DNA from: an uncultured Eubacterium sp.
GTDB lineage: Bacteria; Bacillota; Clostridia; Lachnospirales; Lachnospiraceae
Direction of reading: 5' to 3'
Length of the DNA: 64,000 bases
NCBI GenBank assembly: GCA_910584795.1
Contig: CAJUBZ010000007.1
Span: 64,637 to 128,636 of the forward strand
Made by a program: the position numbers and the translations under genes. Numbering within the stretch: the stretch's first letter is position 1; each line of letters opens with the position of its first letter. Below, one piece after another: positions 50,316 to 59,924 of this stretch. The notes beneath the pieces were generated by a model. That model made no database searches and was not told the DNA's origin. It saw only the letters and a program-made list of their open reading frames with translations.

Positions 50316-51242
50316 ATGCCGATTAAAGTAAAACAGAATTTACCAGCGAGAGATATTTTAGAAAATGAAAATATATTTGTTATGACGGAGAACCGTGCGA
50401 TGACTCAGGATATTCGTCCATTGAGAGTTCTGGTATTGAATTTAATGCCTACAAAAATTGTTACAGAAACACAGATTCTCAGAAAGTTATCGAATACACC
50501 ACTGCAAATAGAAGTTGAGTTTTTGCAGACAGCTACATATAAATCCCAACATACCGATGTCAGTCATATGGATGAATTTTATAAAACTTTTGAAGAGATA
50601 AAAAATCATTATTTTGATGGATTGATTATTACAGGAGCGCCTCTTGATTTTGTAGATTATGAGGACGTGAATTACTGGGATGAAGTATGTATGATTATGG
50701 AATGGTCAAAAAAGCATGTACATTGTACTTTCCACTTATGCTGGGGGGCATACGCAGGACTGTATTATCATTATGGTATCAAAAAGAGAGATCGTATACC
50801 AAAACTATCAGGAATATACAGTCACAGAATTCTGAATAAAAAATCTCCATTATTCCGGGGATTTGATGATATTTTTTATGCACCGCATTCCAGAGCTACA
50901 GAGATTACGAAAGAGCAGATACTCGGATGTCCGAAACTTGAATTGATGGCAGAGTCGGAGGAAGCTGGTGTAGCTATTGTAAAATCAGAAGATAGCAGAC
51001 AGTTATTTGTTTTCTGTCATTCAGAATATGACGCAGATACATTGAAGTTAGAATACGAAAGAGATGTGGAAAAAGGAATGAACCCACAGGTTCCTGTAAA
51101 TTATTTTCCGGAAAATGATTCTTCAAAACAACCGGTTGTTAATTGGAGAGCAGCGGGGCAGCTCCTTTGGACTAATTGGATTAACTATTATGTATATCAG
51201 ACAACCCCATATGATATTAATGAGGTAGAAAACGAGAGTTAA
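50316..51242 (+). CDS. metA: Homoserine O-acyltransferase (MetA)
   Basis: MetA activates homoserine for methionine synthesis. The 308 residues match the family, with RPLRVLVLNLMPTK near the N-terminus, the nucleophile Cys142 in HLCWGAYAGLYYH and the His-x-Glu dyad in CHSEYD. Residue 111, which sets acyl choice (Gly for succinyl-CoA, Glu for acetyl-CoA), is Asp in TGAPLDFVDYED. Acetyl transfer is the closer guess, but unproven. No SAM riboswitch or T-box was seen upstream. Confidence 0.93.
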   Translation: MPIKVKQNLPARDILENENIFVMTENRAMTQDIRPLRVLVLNLMPTKIVTETQILRKLSNTPLQIEVEFLQTATYKSQHTDVSHMDEFYKTFEEIKNHYFDGLIITGAPLDFVDYEDVNYWDEVCMIMEWSKKHVHCTFHLCWGAYAGLYYHYGIKKRDRIPKLSGIYSHRILNKKSPLFRGFDDIFYAPHSRATEITKEQILGCPKLELMAESEEAGVAIVKSEDSRQLFVFCHSEYDADTLKLEYERDVEKGMNPQVPVNYFPENDSSKQPVVNWRAAGQLLWTNWINYYVYQTTPYDINEVENES

Positions 51243-51312
51243 GGGTAATATCAGTTTTGGAAGTGAAAGACGATTAAGATTAAAATGTCGGGGAGATCGA
51301 GGAGGTATCAGA

Positions 51313-51507
51313 TTGACGACAAACAGAAACAAAAAGTATAATCGGATAATAATCAGTTTTGCTACGTTGCTGATTTTAATGTGTCTTGTATTTATTGTGA
51401 TGTTATTAAAGGCGGCAACGGAACGAAGTTTTTTAGTTGTATTTGTGATTGCGTTTGCAGTTGCAATTGCAATTATATTTTTTACAGCAAAGGATATGCT
51501 GAAATAA
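51313..51507 (+). CDS. Small two-helix membrane protein
   Basis: A 64-residue frame starts with TTG eight bases after GGAGG. It has a basic N-terminus (TTNRNKKYNR) and two hydrophobic helices separated by KAATERS. Family and function are unknown. It stands between metA and the CarD gene. Confidence 0.55.
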   Translation: MTTNRNKKYNRIIISFATLLILMCLVFIVMLLKAATERSFLVVFVIAFAVAIAIIFFTAKDMLK

Positions 51508-51683
51508 TTGGATATAATGGGTTTGATTAAAAAATGAACAATGTTTAAAAAGTTGCCAGTTGAAATAATTATATACAGGAAAATCTTGTATATTTTGCCT
51601 ATAACATTTATTTCACAAAAGTAGTAAAATTATATAGAGAAAGAAAATATTTACATAATATATAGAAATAGAGGTGTTATAAA

Positions 51684-52187
51684 TTGTTTAAAATTGGAGA
51701 CTATATTGTTCATGGAAGAAATGGTGTTTGTAAGGTAGTAGATATTACCCACATTGATATCTCAGGAGCAGATAAAAATCAATTATATTATACATTAGTT
51801 CCAATGAAGTCGGAGGAAAGTAAAATTTTTTATCCGGTTGACAGTAACAGAGTTGTTATGCGGTCAGTTGTCTCTGAGAAAGAAGCAAAGGATATTGTAT
51901 CAGGTATAAAGGATATTGAGCCGATGTGGATTGATAATGACAGGCAGCGTGAAGAAAAGTATAAAGAAGCTATCAGTTCCTGCGATTGCCAGCAGTTAAT
52001 TTGCATTATCAAAACTTTGTATGCTAGAAATGAAGAGAGAATCGCTCAGGGAAAACGAATAACTTATGTAGATGACAGATATTTAAAAGAAGCAAAACAA
52101 AATTTACATGATGAATTTTCCATTGCGTTAGGGATAGAACCATCAGAAGTAGAAAAATATATAACAGAGCATATAAAGAATGCCTAA
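51684..52187 (+). CDS. CarD-family transcription regulator
   Basis: The N-terminal domain (FKIGDYIVHGRNGVCKVVDI, LYYTLVPM, YPVDSN) is the CarD/CdnL RNA-polymerase interaction domain; the C-terminal helical part (ISSCDCQQLICIIKTLYARN, LHDEFSIALG) is typical of the family. It binds the RNA polymerase beta subunit and influences open-complex stability. The start is TTG, seven bases after GAGGTG. A terminator follows. Confidence 0.9.
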   Translation: MFKIGDYIVHGRNGVCKVVDITHIDISGADKNQLYYTLVPMKSEESKIFYPVDSNRVVMRSVVSEKEAKDIVSGIKDIEPMWIDNDRQREEKYKEAISSCDCQQLICIIKTLYARNEERIAQGKRITYVDDRYLKEAKQNLHDEFSIALGIEPSEVEKYITEHIKNA

Positions 52188-52250
52188 ACAATTTACAGAA
52201 AATATATATTAAAATTTTTTGTTGTGTCAGACGAACTATATAATAAGTGT

Positions 52251-52296
52251 AAAACAGCCGCGAAATTTAGTGAACGAATTTCTGAGGCTGTTTTTC
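52251..52296 (+). terminator. Rho-independent terminator
   Basis: AAAACAGCC and GGCTGTTTT enclose an inner GAAATT/AATTTC hairpin. The right arm runs into TTTTT. Confidence 0.85.
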
Positions 52297-52452
52297 TATT
52301 AATATGCTTTGTTTATTAGATAGCGAATTGTGCTTGCCAAGATGATAAATATTGAATTATAATGTGAAGTGTGAAATAAAATAAAAATAAATAACGTTAT
52401 ATTTATATACAGGTTATGCATATAACATAGAGAAGAATAAGGAGGATGCAAA

Positions 52453-53160
52453 ATGTTTTGTAAGAAATGTGGAAAGTACATTCAGCCGGAAGAAAAGATA
52501 TGTCCTTATTGTGGAGAGACAGTAGAGCAGATAAAAGAAGACTTAGGAGAAACAAAAATTATTGGAGACTTAGATAGTGAAGAAAAACTCGTTGAGATTC
52601 CTGAAGAAATAGAATTTGTTGAAGAGGAATCATTTGATTTTCCAGAAGATATGGGATCAGAAGAATTCGAATTTGAAGAGGAAGAAGAGATGGCTGAGGA
52701 AGATGAGTTCTATGACGAGGACGAAGATGACTTCGTTGCAGGTAAGGCAGCCATAACCAATCAAAATAAGAAAATGAATATTATTGCAATTGCAGTTTCA
52801 GCAGGCATAATTATCATTATTGTGATTGCAGCAGTTGTATTATCAATGACTTTTGGAAGTCCTAATGAAGAGGAAACTACAACCGAGGAAACTACGACGG
52901 TTGAAGAGACTACAACAATGGAAGAAGATGATGTTGAGGAAGATGTGACTGATGCACCTGCTACGGAGGCACCTCAAACTACAGTCGCAGAAACAAAAAC
53001 TCCGGAAACAGAACCGCCAACTACTAAGAAAAAGAAACCGGTAACTACAAAACCGACAGAAGCACCGACAGTTGCTCCAACAGAGCCGCCTACAGAGGCA
53101 CCAACGGAGGCTCCAACAGAACCACAGGGAGATGCAGCGGATGACGGAGTTGAAGAGTAA
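52453..53160 (+). CDS. Zinc-ribbon membrane protein with Thr/Pro/Glu-rich tail
   Basis: The 235 residues begin with a zinc ribbon (MFCKKCGKYIQ, CPYCGETVEQ), then a strongly acidic stretch to residue 98, one membrane helix (MNIIAIAVSAGIIIIIVIAA, about 111-133), and an extracellular tail rich in Thr, Pro and Glu with PTEAP-type repeats. Such proteins are common in gut clostridia; the function is unknown. GGAGG precedes the ATG. The next gene starts ten bases later. Confidence 0.7.
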   Translation: MFCKKCGKYIQPEEKICPYCGETVEQIKEDLGETKIIGDLDSEEKLVEIPEEIEFVEEESFDFPEDMGSEEFEFEEEEEMAEEDEFYDEDEDDFVAGKAAITNQNKKMNIIAIAVSAGIIIIIVIAAVVLSMTFGSPNEEETTTEETTTVEETTTMEEDDVEEDVTDAPATEAPQTTVAETKTPETEPPTTKKKKPVTTKPTEAPTVAPTEPPTEAPTEAPTEPQGDAADDGVEE

Positions 53161-53170
53161 AGAGGCATTT

Positions 53171-54295
53171 ATGGAGATAAAGCAAAATGTAAGTCAATAT
53201 TTTATTCAATTACTGAAATCAACGATACAGAATCAAATACCAGCTGAGAAGCCGGATGATGTAGAGTGGCGGGATGTTTTAAATCTCGCCGCTTATCATA
53301 AGGTGGATGAGATGGTTTTTTGTGCTGTGGAAAAGTTGAAAAAAAAGCCGGATAAAGAGATATTGGATAAGATGTATCATCTGCATGAGAAAAATCAGCT
53401 GGTAGATGCAATACAGCAGGCAGAGGCTGAAACAATTATCAGTGCAGTTACAACAAGCGGAATTGATATTCTGCCATTGAAAGGATATGTATTAAAATCA
53501 TTATATCCGGATTCCAATTACAGACAGATGGGTGATTTGGATTTTTTGGCAGAGGAAGAGAATATTAATAAGATAGGAAGAATTTTAATTGAAATGGGAT
53601 ATGCTGCCGATGATACAGGTTCAGAAGACAGCCATGATGTGTTTTCTAAAAAACCTTATCTGGAAGTAGAGGTTCATAGAAGACTGCTTCCGCCTACAGA
53701 AGAAAACCACTGGCATACGGATGACATATGGAATAGACTGAAAAGAAATTCAAAAAATGAACATATCATGGAAATGAGTCCGGAAGATTTCTATTTATAT
53801 CATCTATTACATTTTGAAAAGCATTACTCTATGGATGGATGTGGGATACGCTCTATAATAGATCAATATTATCTGATGCAGTGTTTAGGGGACAAGCTGG
53901 ACTGGAATTATATCAATGAAATGTTGTCAAAAATGAATTATATAGAATTTGAAGGTATGAGTAAAGGTCTGGCTCAGGCATGGTTTAGTGATGGTATTAT
54001 GAAAGAGGAGTGGAAAGGTCCTGCAGAGTTTATTATTCATAGTGGAGCATTTGGCACGTTTGAGCAGTATCAGAAATGGGTAATGGAAAGATATAGAAGG
54101 GAAGAAGGGATTCAGACGAAGACCGGATTCTTTTTCAGACGGATGTTTATGGAGCGGGAAAGGATGGAATTCAGTTACCCGATATTAAAAAAACATAGAT
54201 GGATGCTTCCGTTTCTTTGGGTACATAGACTGTTTAAAGCGGTGCTATTTCGAAGAGGCAGAGTAACGAGAGAGTTGAAATCATTAAAAAAGTAA
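53171..54295 (+). CDS. Nucleotidyltransferase-fold protein (NTP_transf_5)
   Basis: The 374-residue protein has the family blocks DILPLKGYVLKSLYPDSN, RQMGDLDFLAEE (acid pair) and LEVEVHRRLLPP, then LYHLLHFEKHY. The domain is found near polysaccharide and peptide-modification genes; substrates are unknown. GAGG lies five bases before this ATG. A longer frame beginning at 53072 would read through the preceding gene and is rejected. Confidence 0.75.
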   Translation: MEIKQNVSQYFIQLLKSTIQNQIPAEKPDDVEWRDVLNLAAYHKVDEMVFCAVEKLKKKPDKEILDKMYHLHEKNQLVDAIQQAEAETIISAVTTSGIDILPLKGYVLKSLYPDSNYRQMGDLDFLAEEENINKIGRILIEMGYAADDTGSEDSHDVFSKKPYLEVEVHRRLLPPTEENHWHTDDIWNRLKRNSKNEHIMEMSPEDFYLYHLLHFEKHYSMDGCGIRSIIDQYYLMQCLGDKLDWNYINEMLSKMNYIEFEGMSKGLAQAWFSDGIMKEEWKGPAEFIIHSGAFGTFEQYQKWVMERYRREEGIQTKTGFFFRRMFMERERMEFSYPILKKHRWMLPFLWVHRLFKAVLFRRGRVTRELKSLKK

Positions 54296-54445
54296 AGTGT
54301 AACCATAGAATAGAAATAAAAACACAATTTTCCATTTAAAAAATTTAAGTTTTTGTGTATAATTATTTCGTAACTTTTAAAATGAATTAGGAACATAATG
54401 GGACGGTTTGTTCATTGTGAATATATTAGAACAGGAGAGAAAAAA

Positions 54446-56407
54446 ATGGATAACAAAAAACAATTTAAGCCATTTATTCCTGCGGGTAAAGTATTACCGG
54501 AGTTTACAATTACTTCTGTTATCATCGGTATTATACTTGCAGTGATATTTGGTGCCGCCAATGCTTATCTGGGGTTAAGAGTTGGCATGACAGTTTCAGC
54601 TTCGATTCCGGCTGCTGTTATATCCATGGGAGTTATCCGTGTTATTTTGAGAAAAGATTCTATCTTAGAAAATAATATGGTACAGACGATTGGGTCAGCA
54701 GGTGAGTCTTTGGCAGCAGGAGCTATTTTTACACTGCCGGCATTGTTTATGTGGGCAGTTGAGAAACCGGATGTATTTTCAAAACCATCATTTATTGTTA
54801 TTGCTTTAGTAGCATTATGTGGTGGAATATTAGGTGTTCTCTTTATGGTACCTCTTCGTACGGCATTGATTGTTGAGGAACACGGAGTTCTGCCATATCC
54901 GGAAGGAACAGCCTGCGCAGAAGTGCTTTTAGCAGGCGAAGAAGGTGGAAGTAAGTCAAAGGTTGTATTTTCCGGCTTAGGAATTGCAGCAATATATAAA
55001 TTTATTGCTGATGGACTCTGCTTATTCCCAAGTGAAGTTGTATTTTCTTCAAAGAGTAAAATGTTTACATCCAGTGTAGGCATGGATGTATTACCGGCAC
55101 TGGCAGGTGTGGGATATATCTGTGGACCGAAGATCGCCAGTTATATGTTTTCCGGTGGTGTGTTATCATATTTAGTATTGATGCCTGCCATTGCATTTTT
55201 TGGAGGAGACAGTTTGTCAGTGGTAACTGATGCAGCAGGAAAAGCATTAGCTTTTAATCAGTTGGAACCAGGGCAGATTTGGGGAAATTATATTCGATAT
55301 ATTGGTGCTGGTGCTGTTGCAGCAGGCGGTATCATTAGTTTAATTAAGACATTTCCTACAATGATTCGAACTTTTAAAAATGCAATTAAAGGGTTTGGTC
55401 ATAAAGGAGAAGATAATAGAACTGCACGTGATTTGCCGCTTCCGGTAGTGCTGGGAGGTATTGCACTGCTGGCAATTGCGATGTGGCTGATTCCCGGAAT
55501 TCCTGTCAGCATCAGTGGTGCTATCATTATTATTGTATTTGGATTTTTCTTTGCTACAGTATCCTCCCGTATGGTTGGTATTGTGGGAAGCAGTAATAAT
55601 CCGGTATCAGGAATGGCGATAGCAACATTAATTATTACTACAATTGTTTTAAAACTGGCAGGAGGCTCAGAAGCTGAAATTATGACAGCAGCAATTGTAA
55701 TCGGTACAATCATTTGTATTATTGCAGCTATGGCGGGAGATACATCTCAGGATCTTAAAACTGGCTACATTGTAGGTGCTACTCCTATGAAACAGCAGAT
55801 AGGCGAACTTATTGGTGCAGTTGCATCAGCTTTTGCTATCGGTGGAGTTATGTATCTGTTAAATAGTGCATGGCAGTTTGGTTCAGAACAGATACCGGCA
55901 CCACAGGCATCCCTTATGAAAATGGTTGTAGAGGGAGTTGTCGGTGATAGTATGCCATGGACATTGATTTTCATTGGAGTATTTATTGCCATTGTAGCTG
56001 AGATATTAAAAGTTCCGGTTCTTGCTTTTGCAATTGGTTTATATCTGCCGATTTATTTAAGTGCTCCAATAATGATAGGTGGATCTGTAAAATGGCTGAT
56101 TGAACGTAAAAAATATAGAAATGAGAAGGAAAAGAAACATTGCACAGAGATGGGTACTCTATATTCAGCAGGTATGATTGCCGGAGAAGGTATTGTAGGT
56201 ATACTGCTGGCACTTGTTGCAGTGTTTAACTGGAAGATAAACCTTTCTGGTATTTATGGTGGAGATGCAAATTTTGCAGGAAGCCTTACATCAATAGGAA
56301 ACTGGATAGGACTTGCTGTTTTTGCTTTATTAGTGTCAACACTATATTTTGTCTGCAGAAAGAAAAAAGCTGCAACAACGGAGATACAAGATATAGATAA
56401 TGAATAA
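54446..56407 (+). CDS. OPT-family oligopeptide transporter
   Basis: About 14 membrane helices fill 653 residues. Conserved blocks are AANAYLGLRVGMTVSASIPA, LPYPEGTACAEVLLAGEEGG and GDTSQDLKTGYIVGATP. OPT proteins import oligopeptides or metal chelates with protons. CAGGAG precedes this ATG. A TTTAAA-N17-TATAAT pair (54335-54363) is a possible promoter. A dipeptidase gene lies downstream, which fits peptide use. Confidence 0.92.
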   Translation: MDNKKQFKPFIPAGKVLPEFTITSVIIGIILAVIFGAANAYLGLRVGMTVSASIPAAVISMGVIRVILRKDSILENNMVQTIGSAGESLAAGAIFTLPALFMWAVEKPDVFSKPSFIVIALVALCGGILGVLFMVPLRTALIVEEHGVLPYPEGTACAEVLLAGEEGGSKSKVVFSGLGIAAIYKFIADGLCLFPSEVVFSSKSKMFTSSVGMDVLPALAGVGYICGPKIASYMFSGGVLSYLVLMPAIAFFGGDSLSVVTDAAGKALAFNQLEPGQIWGNYIRYIGAGAVAAGGIISLIKTFPTMIRTFKNAIKGFGHKGEDNRTARDLPLPVVLGGIALLAIAMWLIPGIPVSISGAIIIIVFGFFFATVSSRMVGIVGSSNNPVSGMAIATLIITTIVLKLAGGSEAEIMTAAIVIGTIICIIAAMAGDTSQDLKTGYIVGATPMKQQIGELIGAVASAFAIGGVMYLLNSAWQFGSEQIPAPQASLMKMVVEGVVGDSMPWTLIFIGVFIAIVAEILKVPVLAFAIGLYLPIYLSAPIMIGGSVKWLIERKKYRNEKEKKHCTEMGTLYSAGMIAGEGIVGILLALVAVFNWKINLSGIYGGDANFAGSLTSIGNWIGLAVFALLVSTLYFVCRKKKAATTEIQDIDNE

Positions 56408-56410
56408 ACA

Positions 56411-56459
56411 TTGATTTAATAACCCTGGATAGGATATAATAATTCTATTCAGGGTTTTT
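56411..56459 (+). terminator. Terminator with an embedded promoter
   Basis: AACCCTG (56421-56427) pairs with CAGGGTT (56450-56456) and inner ATAG with CTAT, then T. TTGATT (56411-56416) and TATAAT (56435-56440) with 18-base spacing lie inside the same stretch, so the loop carries the -10 box of the next gene. Confidence 0.65.
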
Positions 56460-56494
56460 ATATGTTTAAAAATAAAGAGGAAAGAGGACAGGAT

Positions 56495-56836
56495 TTGAAA
56501 AATAGTAATAATTATTTAGATAATATCCCAAAGACCAATAAAAAGTGGGAAGAAACAAAAGAGGGGGTTGTGGAAATCACTGTGGAAAATAAAGGGGTTT
56601 ATCATAAGATTGCACAGAAGATTTTTAAAAAGCCCAGATACAGTTATATAAAATTAGACGAATTTGGCAGCTGTGTATGGATGCAGATTGATGGAGAGAA
56701 AACAATTTATGAAATTGGGCAGATTTTGAAAACAAAGCATGAAAAGGCAGCAGAACAGTTATATGAGAGATTGTCTAAATTTATAGGAATTTTAGAGCAT
56801 AATAATTATATTGTATTTACAAAAAAACAAAAGTAA
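56495..56836 (+). CDS. PqqD-like peptide-binding protein
   Basis: The 113-residue protein has the PqqD/RRE fold pattern: YSYIKLDEFGSCVWMQIDGE, TIYEIGQIL and ERLSKFIGILEHNNYI. PqqD-like domains bind precursor peptides for radical-SAM or other RiPP enzymes, but no such enzyme or precursor is near. The TTG here follows AGAGGACAGGA; the ATG at 56462 lies in the terminator T run without a site. Its own promoter is probably in the preceding terminator. Confidence 0.65.
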   Translation: MKNSNNYLDNIPKTNKKWEETKEGVVEITVENKGVYHKIAQKIFKKPRYSYIKLDEFGSCVWMQIDGEKTIYEIGQILKTKHEKAAEQLYERLSKFIGILEHNNYIVFTKKQK

Positions 56837-56861
56837 GAATGATATGTGAAGGGAGATAGAA

Positions 56862-58310
56862 ATGGGAGCATTAGATGGAAGAAAACCAGAGAAGGTATTT
56901 CAGTTTTTTGAGGAGATTGCGGGTATTCCACATGGCTCGGGAAACATAAAAGAAATTAGTAATTATCTGGTGGATTTTGCAAAGAAAAGAAACTTAAAAT
57001 ATCGACAGGATGAAAAGTTAAATGTAATTATATGGAAGGAAGCAACGTCAGGGTATGAAGCGTCTGATAGTGTTATTCTTCAGGGACATATGGATATGGT
57101 GGCAGTGAAGACATCAGACTCTCAGAAAGATTTGGAAAAGGAAGGTCTGGACCTCCAGGTGGATGGAGATGTTTTAAGTGCAAAAGATACGTCTTTAGGT
57201 GGTGATAATGGTATTGCTGTGGCTTATGAGCTGGCATTGCTGGACAGTGATGATATTGCACATCCTCCGATTGAAGCAGTATTTACAGTAGATGAGGAAA
57301 TTGGGCTGCTTGGAGCAAGTTATCTGGATGCTTCAGATTTAAAAGGTAAAATATTGTTGAATATTGATTCCGAAGATGAGGGAGTTTTTACAGTAAGCTG
57401 TGCAGGTGGTGCAACTGTGGAATGTGTACTTCCATTTCGGACAGAACCAATTAATGCCAGGATTATCGAGATTAAGATGGATGGTTTTTCCGGTGGACAT
57501 TCCGGTGTGGAGATTAACAAGGGGCGTGCCAATGCAAATTGTGCATTAGGACGTGTACTTTTAAATGTCTTCCAAAATGTAGGCATGCGTATTATGGCAG
57601 TGAATGGGGGGGAGAAAGACAATGCCATTGCAAAGATTAGTGAGGCGGCAATTGCTGTGAATCCAGAGTCTGTTGATAAGGCAAAAGAAATCATTGAAAA
57701 GACATTTGCAGAGATTCGAGAAGAGCATAAAACGACAGACCCTAATGCAAAAATTCAACTGAACGTAACAGAAGAGGGATTGTCAGAAGCACTATCAGGT
57801 CCGGCAACGTTGGCTGTAATTATCTCTTTAGTAAACATGCCAAATGGCATCCAGCGAATGAATCCGGAAATGCCGGAGATGGTACAGACATCATTGAATT
57901 TAGGAATATTAAGAACAAATGCAAATGCTGTCACATTATCCTATGCAGTTAGAAGTTCGAAGGAAAGCGAAAAGTATTATCTGATTGAGAAGCTTCGCTC
58001 AATGACAGAGATTTTCGGCGGAGAAATAAAGGTGTCAGGAGAATATCCGGGCTGGGAATATAAAGCAGATTCTAAGCTTCGGGATGTGGCAGTGAGTGCA
58101 TATAAGATATTGTATAATGAGGAGCCGGTGGTAGAAGGAATTCATGCGGGACTGGAATGTGGATTGTTTGCAGATAAGATTGAAGGATTGGATGCAATAT
58201 CCTTTGGTCCGGATATGAGAAATGTTCATACAACGGATGAGATATTAAGTATTTCTTCTACAGAGAGAACTTGGAAGTTATTGTTGAAGATTTTAGAAAT
58301 GCTGAAGTAG
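56862..58310 (+). CDS. pepD: Aminoacyl-histidine dipeptidase (PepD-type)
   Basis: The 482-residue M20-family metallopeptidase has ISNYLVDFAKKR, QGHMDMVAVK (metal histidine), DTSLGGDNGIAVAYELALL, TVDEEIGLLGA (catalytic Glu) and GGHSGVEINKGRAN, the dimerisation-domain signature of PepD. It cleaves dipeptides such as Xaa-His with zinc. GGGAG precedes the ATG, 25 bases after the PqqD-like gene. Confidence 0.92.
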   Translation: MGALDGRKPEKVFQFFEEIAGIPHGSGNIKEISNYLVDFAKKRNLKYRQDEKLNVIIWKEATSGYEASDSVILQGHMDMVAVKTSDSQKDLEKEGLDLQVDGDVLSAKDTSLGGDNGIAVAYELALLDSDDIAHPPIEAVFTVDEEIGLLGASYLDASDLKGKILLNIDSEDEGVFTVSCAGGATVECVLPFRTEPINARIIEIKMDGFSGGHSGVEINKGRANANCALGRVLLNVFQNVGMRIMAVNGGEKDNAIAKISEAAIAVNPESVDKAKEIIEKTFAEIREEHKTTDPNAKIQLNVTEEGLSEALSGPATLAVIISLVNMPNGIQRMNPEMPEMVQTSLNLGILRTNANAVTLSYAVRSSKESEKYYLIEKLRSMTEIFGGEIKVSGEYPGWEYKADSKLRDVAVSAYKILYNEEPVVEGIHAGLECGLFADKIEGLDAISFGPDMRNVHTTDEILSISSTERTWKLLLKILEMLK

Positions 58311-58362
58311 ATAAGAACAAGTTGATTCATGTCGTGTGTACATGAAAGGTTAGGTACGGAGA

Positions 58363-58806
58363 ATGAATTGGTCGAAATTAAAAAGTGATATAAAGCAAAT
58401 AGCGATTCCTATAATCGCTATTTCTTTATATATTTTACTGGGAAATTTAATAATGGGCAAAATATGCCCTATGAGAATGTTGTTTGGGATTCCATGTCCC
58501 GGATGTGGAACAACCAGAGCATTGTTATTGTTGATACAGGGGAAGTTTGCAGAGGCTGCAATCAGTAATCCTTTATGGATTTATATTATTGTGTTAGGGA
58601 CGATATTTTTGTTCAATAGATATTTTGTTATATCGAGAAGTGTGTCAGAAAGTATTACAAAAATACTGAAGGTATTGATTGCAGTTGCAGTTACATTATG
58701 TATCGTTTATTACATATATCGAATGATTTATTGGTTTCCGGACAAAGCACCAATAGTTTATGATTCTGAAAACCTATTAGAACGGTTAGGTATTTTAGGA
58801 AAATAG
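58363..58806 (+). CDS. DUF2752 membrane protein
   Basis: The 147-residue protein has three to four membrane helices and the DUF2752 signature CPMRMLFGIPCPGCGTTRAL with three cysteines. Its function is not established; members occur in many bacteria as single membrane proteins. It follows pepD by 52 bases. Confidence 0.8.
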   Translation: MNWSKLKSDIKQIAIPIIAISLYILLGNLIMGKICPMRMLFGIPCPGCGTTRALLLLIQGKFAEAAISNPLWIYIIVLGTIFLFNRYFVISRSVSESITKILKVLIAVAVTLCIVYYIYRMIYWFPDKAPIVYDSENLLERLGILGK

Positions 58807-58845
58807 AAATTAATTAGAACAATGTGACACAATATTTGTATTTAC

Positions 58846-58881
58846 AACTGTCTTGTCAGATGCAAAAACATATGCTATAAT
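58846..58881 (+). promoter_or_regulatory. Promoter of nadABC with possible NiaR site
   Basis: TTGTCA (58853-58858) and TATAAT (58876-58881) have 17-base spacing, with TG before the -10. ACTGTCTTGTCAGAT covers the -35 and resembles the TGTCTTGACA core of NiaR operators with one difference, so repression by the last gene of the operon is likely. Confidence 0.6.
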
Positions 58882-58944
58882 CCCATACAATACTTTGTTC
58901 AAAACGAACATTGGAACTTCTAACCAAGACATGAGGAGGCAGAT

Positions 58945-59850
58945 ATGGATAAAGTTCAGAAAATAACGGAACTGAAAAAAGAAAAAGATGTGGTTATTAT
59001 GGCACACTATTATGTAGACGGAAAGGTGCAGGCATTGGCTGACCATGTAGGAGATTCTTTTGCACTAAGCAAACTGGCGACTACAGTGACAAATAAAAAT
59101 ATATTGTTCTGTGGTGTAAAGTTTATGGGTGAGAGTGCTAAGATACTAAATCCACAAAAAACAGTTATTATGCCGGATATTACAGCAGACTGCCCAATGG
59201 CACACATGGTGGAAGTGGAAAAAATAAAACAGGTACGCGAGATGTTTCCTGATGTGGCGGTTGTATGTTATGTAAACTCAACAGCAGAGATTAAATCATA
59301 TTCTGATGTATGTGTAACATCTTCAAATGCTGTTAAAGTAGTAAAAGCATTACCAAATAAAGATATCTTTTTTATACCGGATAATAATTTAGCACAGTAT
59401 GTTGCAAAGCAGGTTCCGGAGAAACACTTTATTTTTAATGACGGATTTTGCCCAATACATAAAGAAATCACAAAGCAGCATATTTTAGATGCGAAGGAAA
59501 AGCATCCGGGAGCACCGGTTCTTACACATCCTGAATGTACACAGGAGGTTTTAGAGGTTTCAGATTTTATTGGAAGCACTTCTGAAATCATTGATTTTGC
59601 TACAAGGTCTGATGAGAAAGAGTTTTTGATTGCAACAGAAACAGGGGTGTTTTATGAACTTCAGCAGAAGAATCCTGAAAAGGTATTTTATTCTGTAAAG
59701 GGAGACCAGATATGTCCGGATATGAAGAAAATTACGTTAGAAAATGTATTGGCAGCTTTGGAAAGTTTTGAGCCGGAAGTGATTATGGAAGAAGATACGA
59801 TAGAAAAAGCAAATGCACCATTGGTACAGATGCTGGAACTTGCAAAATAA
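58945..59850 (+). CDS. nadA: Quinolinate synthase
   Basis: NadA condenses iminoaspartate with dihydroxyacetone phosphate to quinolinate using a 4Fe-4S cluster. The 301-residue length is typical. Visible are MAHYYVDGKVQALADHVGDS, FCGVKFMGESAKIL, ADCPMAHMV, the THPECTQEVLE cluster cysteine and GDQICPDMKKITLENV. GAGGAGG precedes the ATG. It is the first gene of nadA-nadB-nadC-niaR. Confidence 0.96.
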   Translation: MDKVQKITELKKEKDVVIMAHYYVDGKVQALADHVGDSFALSKLATTVTNKNILFCGVKFMGESAKILNPQKTVIMPDITADCPMAHMVEVEKIKQVREMFPDVAVVCYVNSTAEIKSYSDVCVTSSNAVKVVKALPNKDIFFIPDNNLAQYVAKQVPEKHFIFNDGFCPIHKEITKQHILDAKEKHPGAPVLTHPECTQEVLEVSDFIGSTSEIIDFATRSDEKEFLIATETGVFYELQQKNPEKVFYSVKGDQICPDMKKITLENVLAALESFEPEVIMEEDTIEKANAPLVQMLELAK

Positions 59851-59924
59851 AAGGGCATAAAAAACAGTTAAGTATGATATACATTAATAATTATTGATGA
59901 TTCATACTGGAAATTGAGATTAGA

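Noticed and set aside
52974..53168. A Gly/Ser/Val repeat protein on the minus strand
   Set aside because: It is the complement of the PTEAP-type repeat codons of the zinc-ribbon protein.
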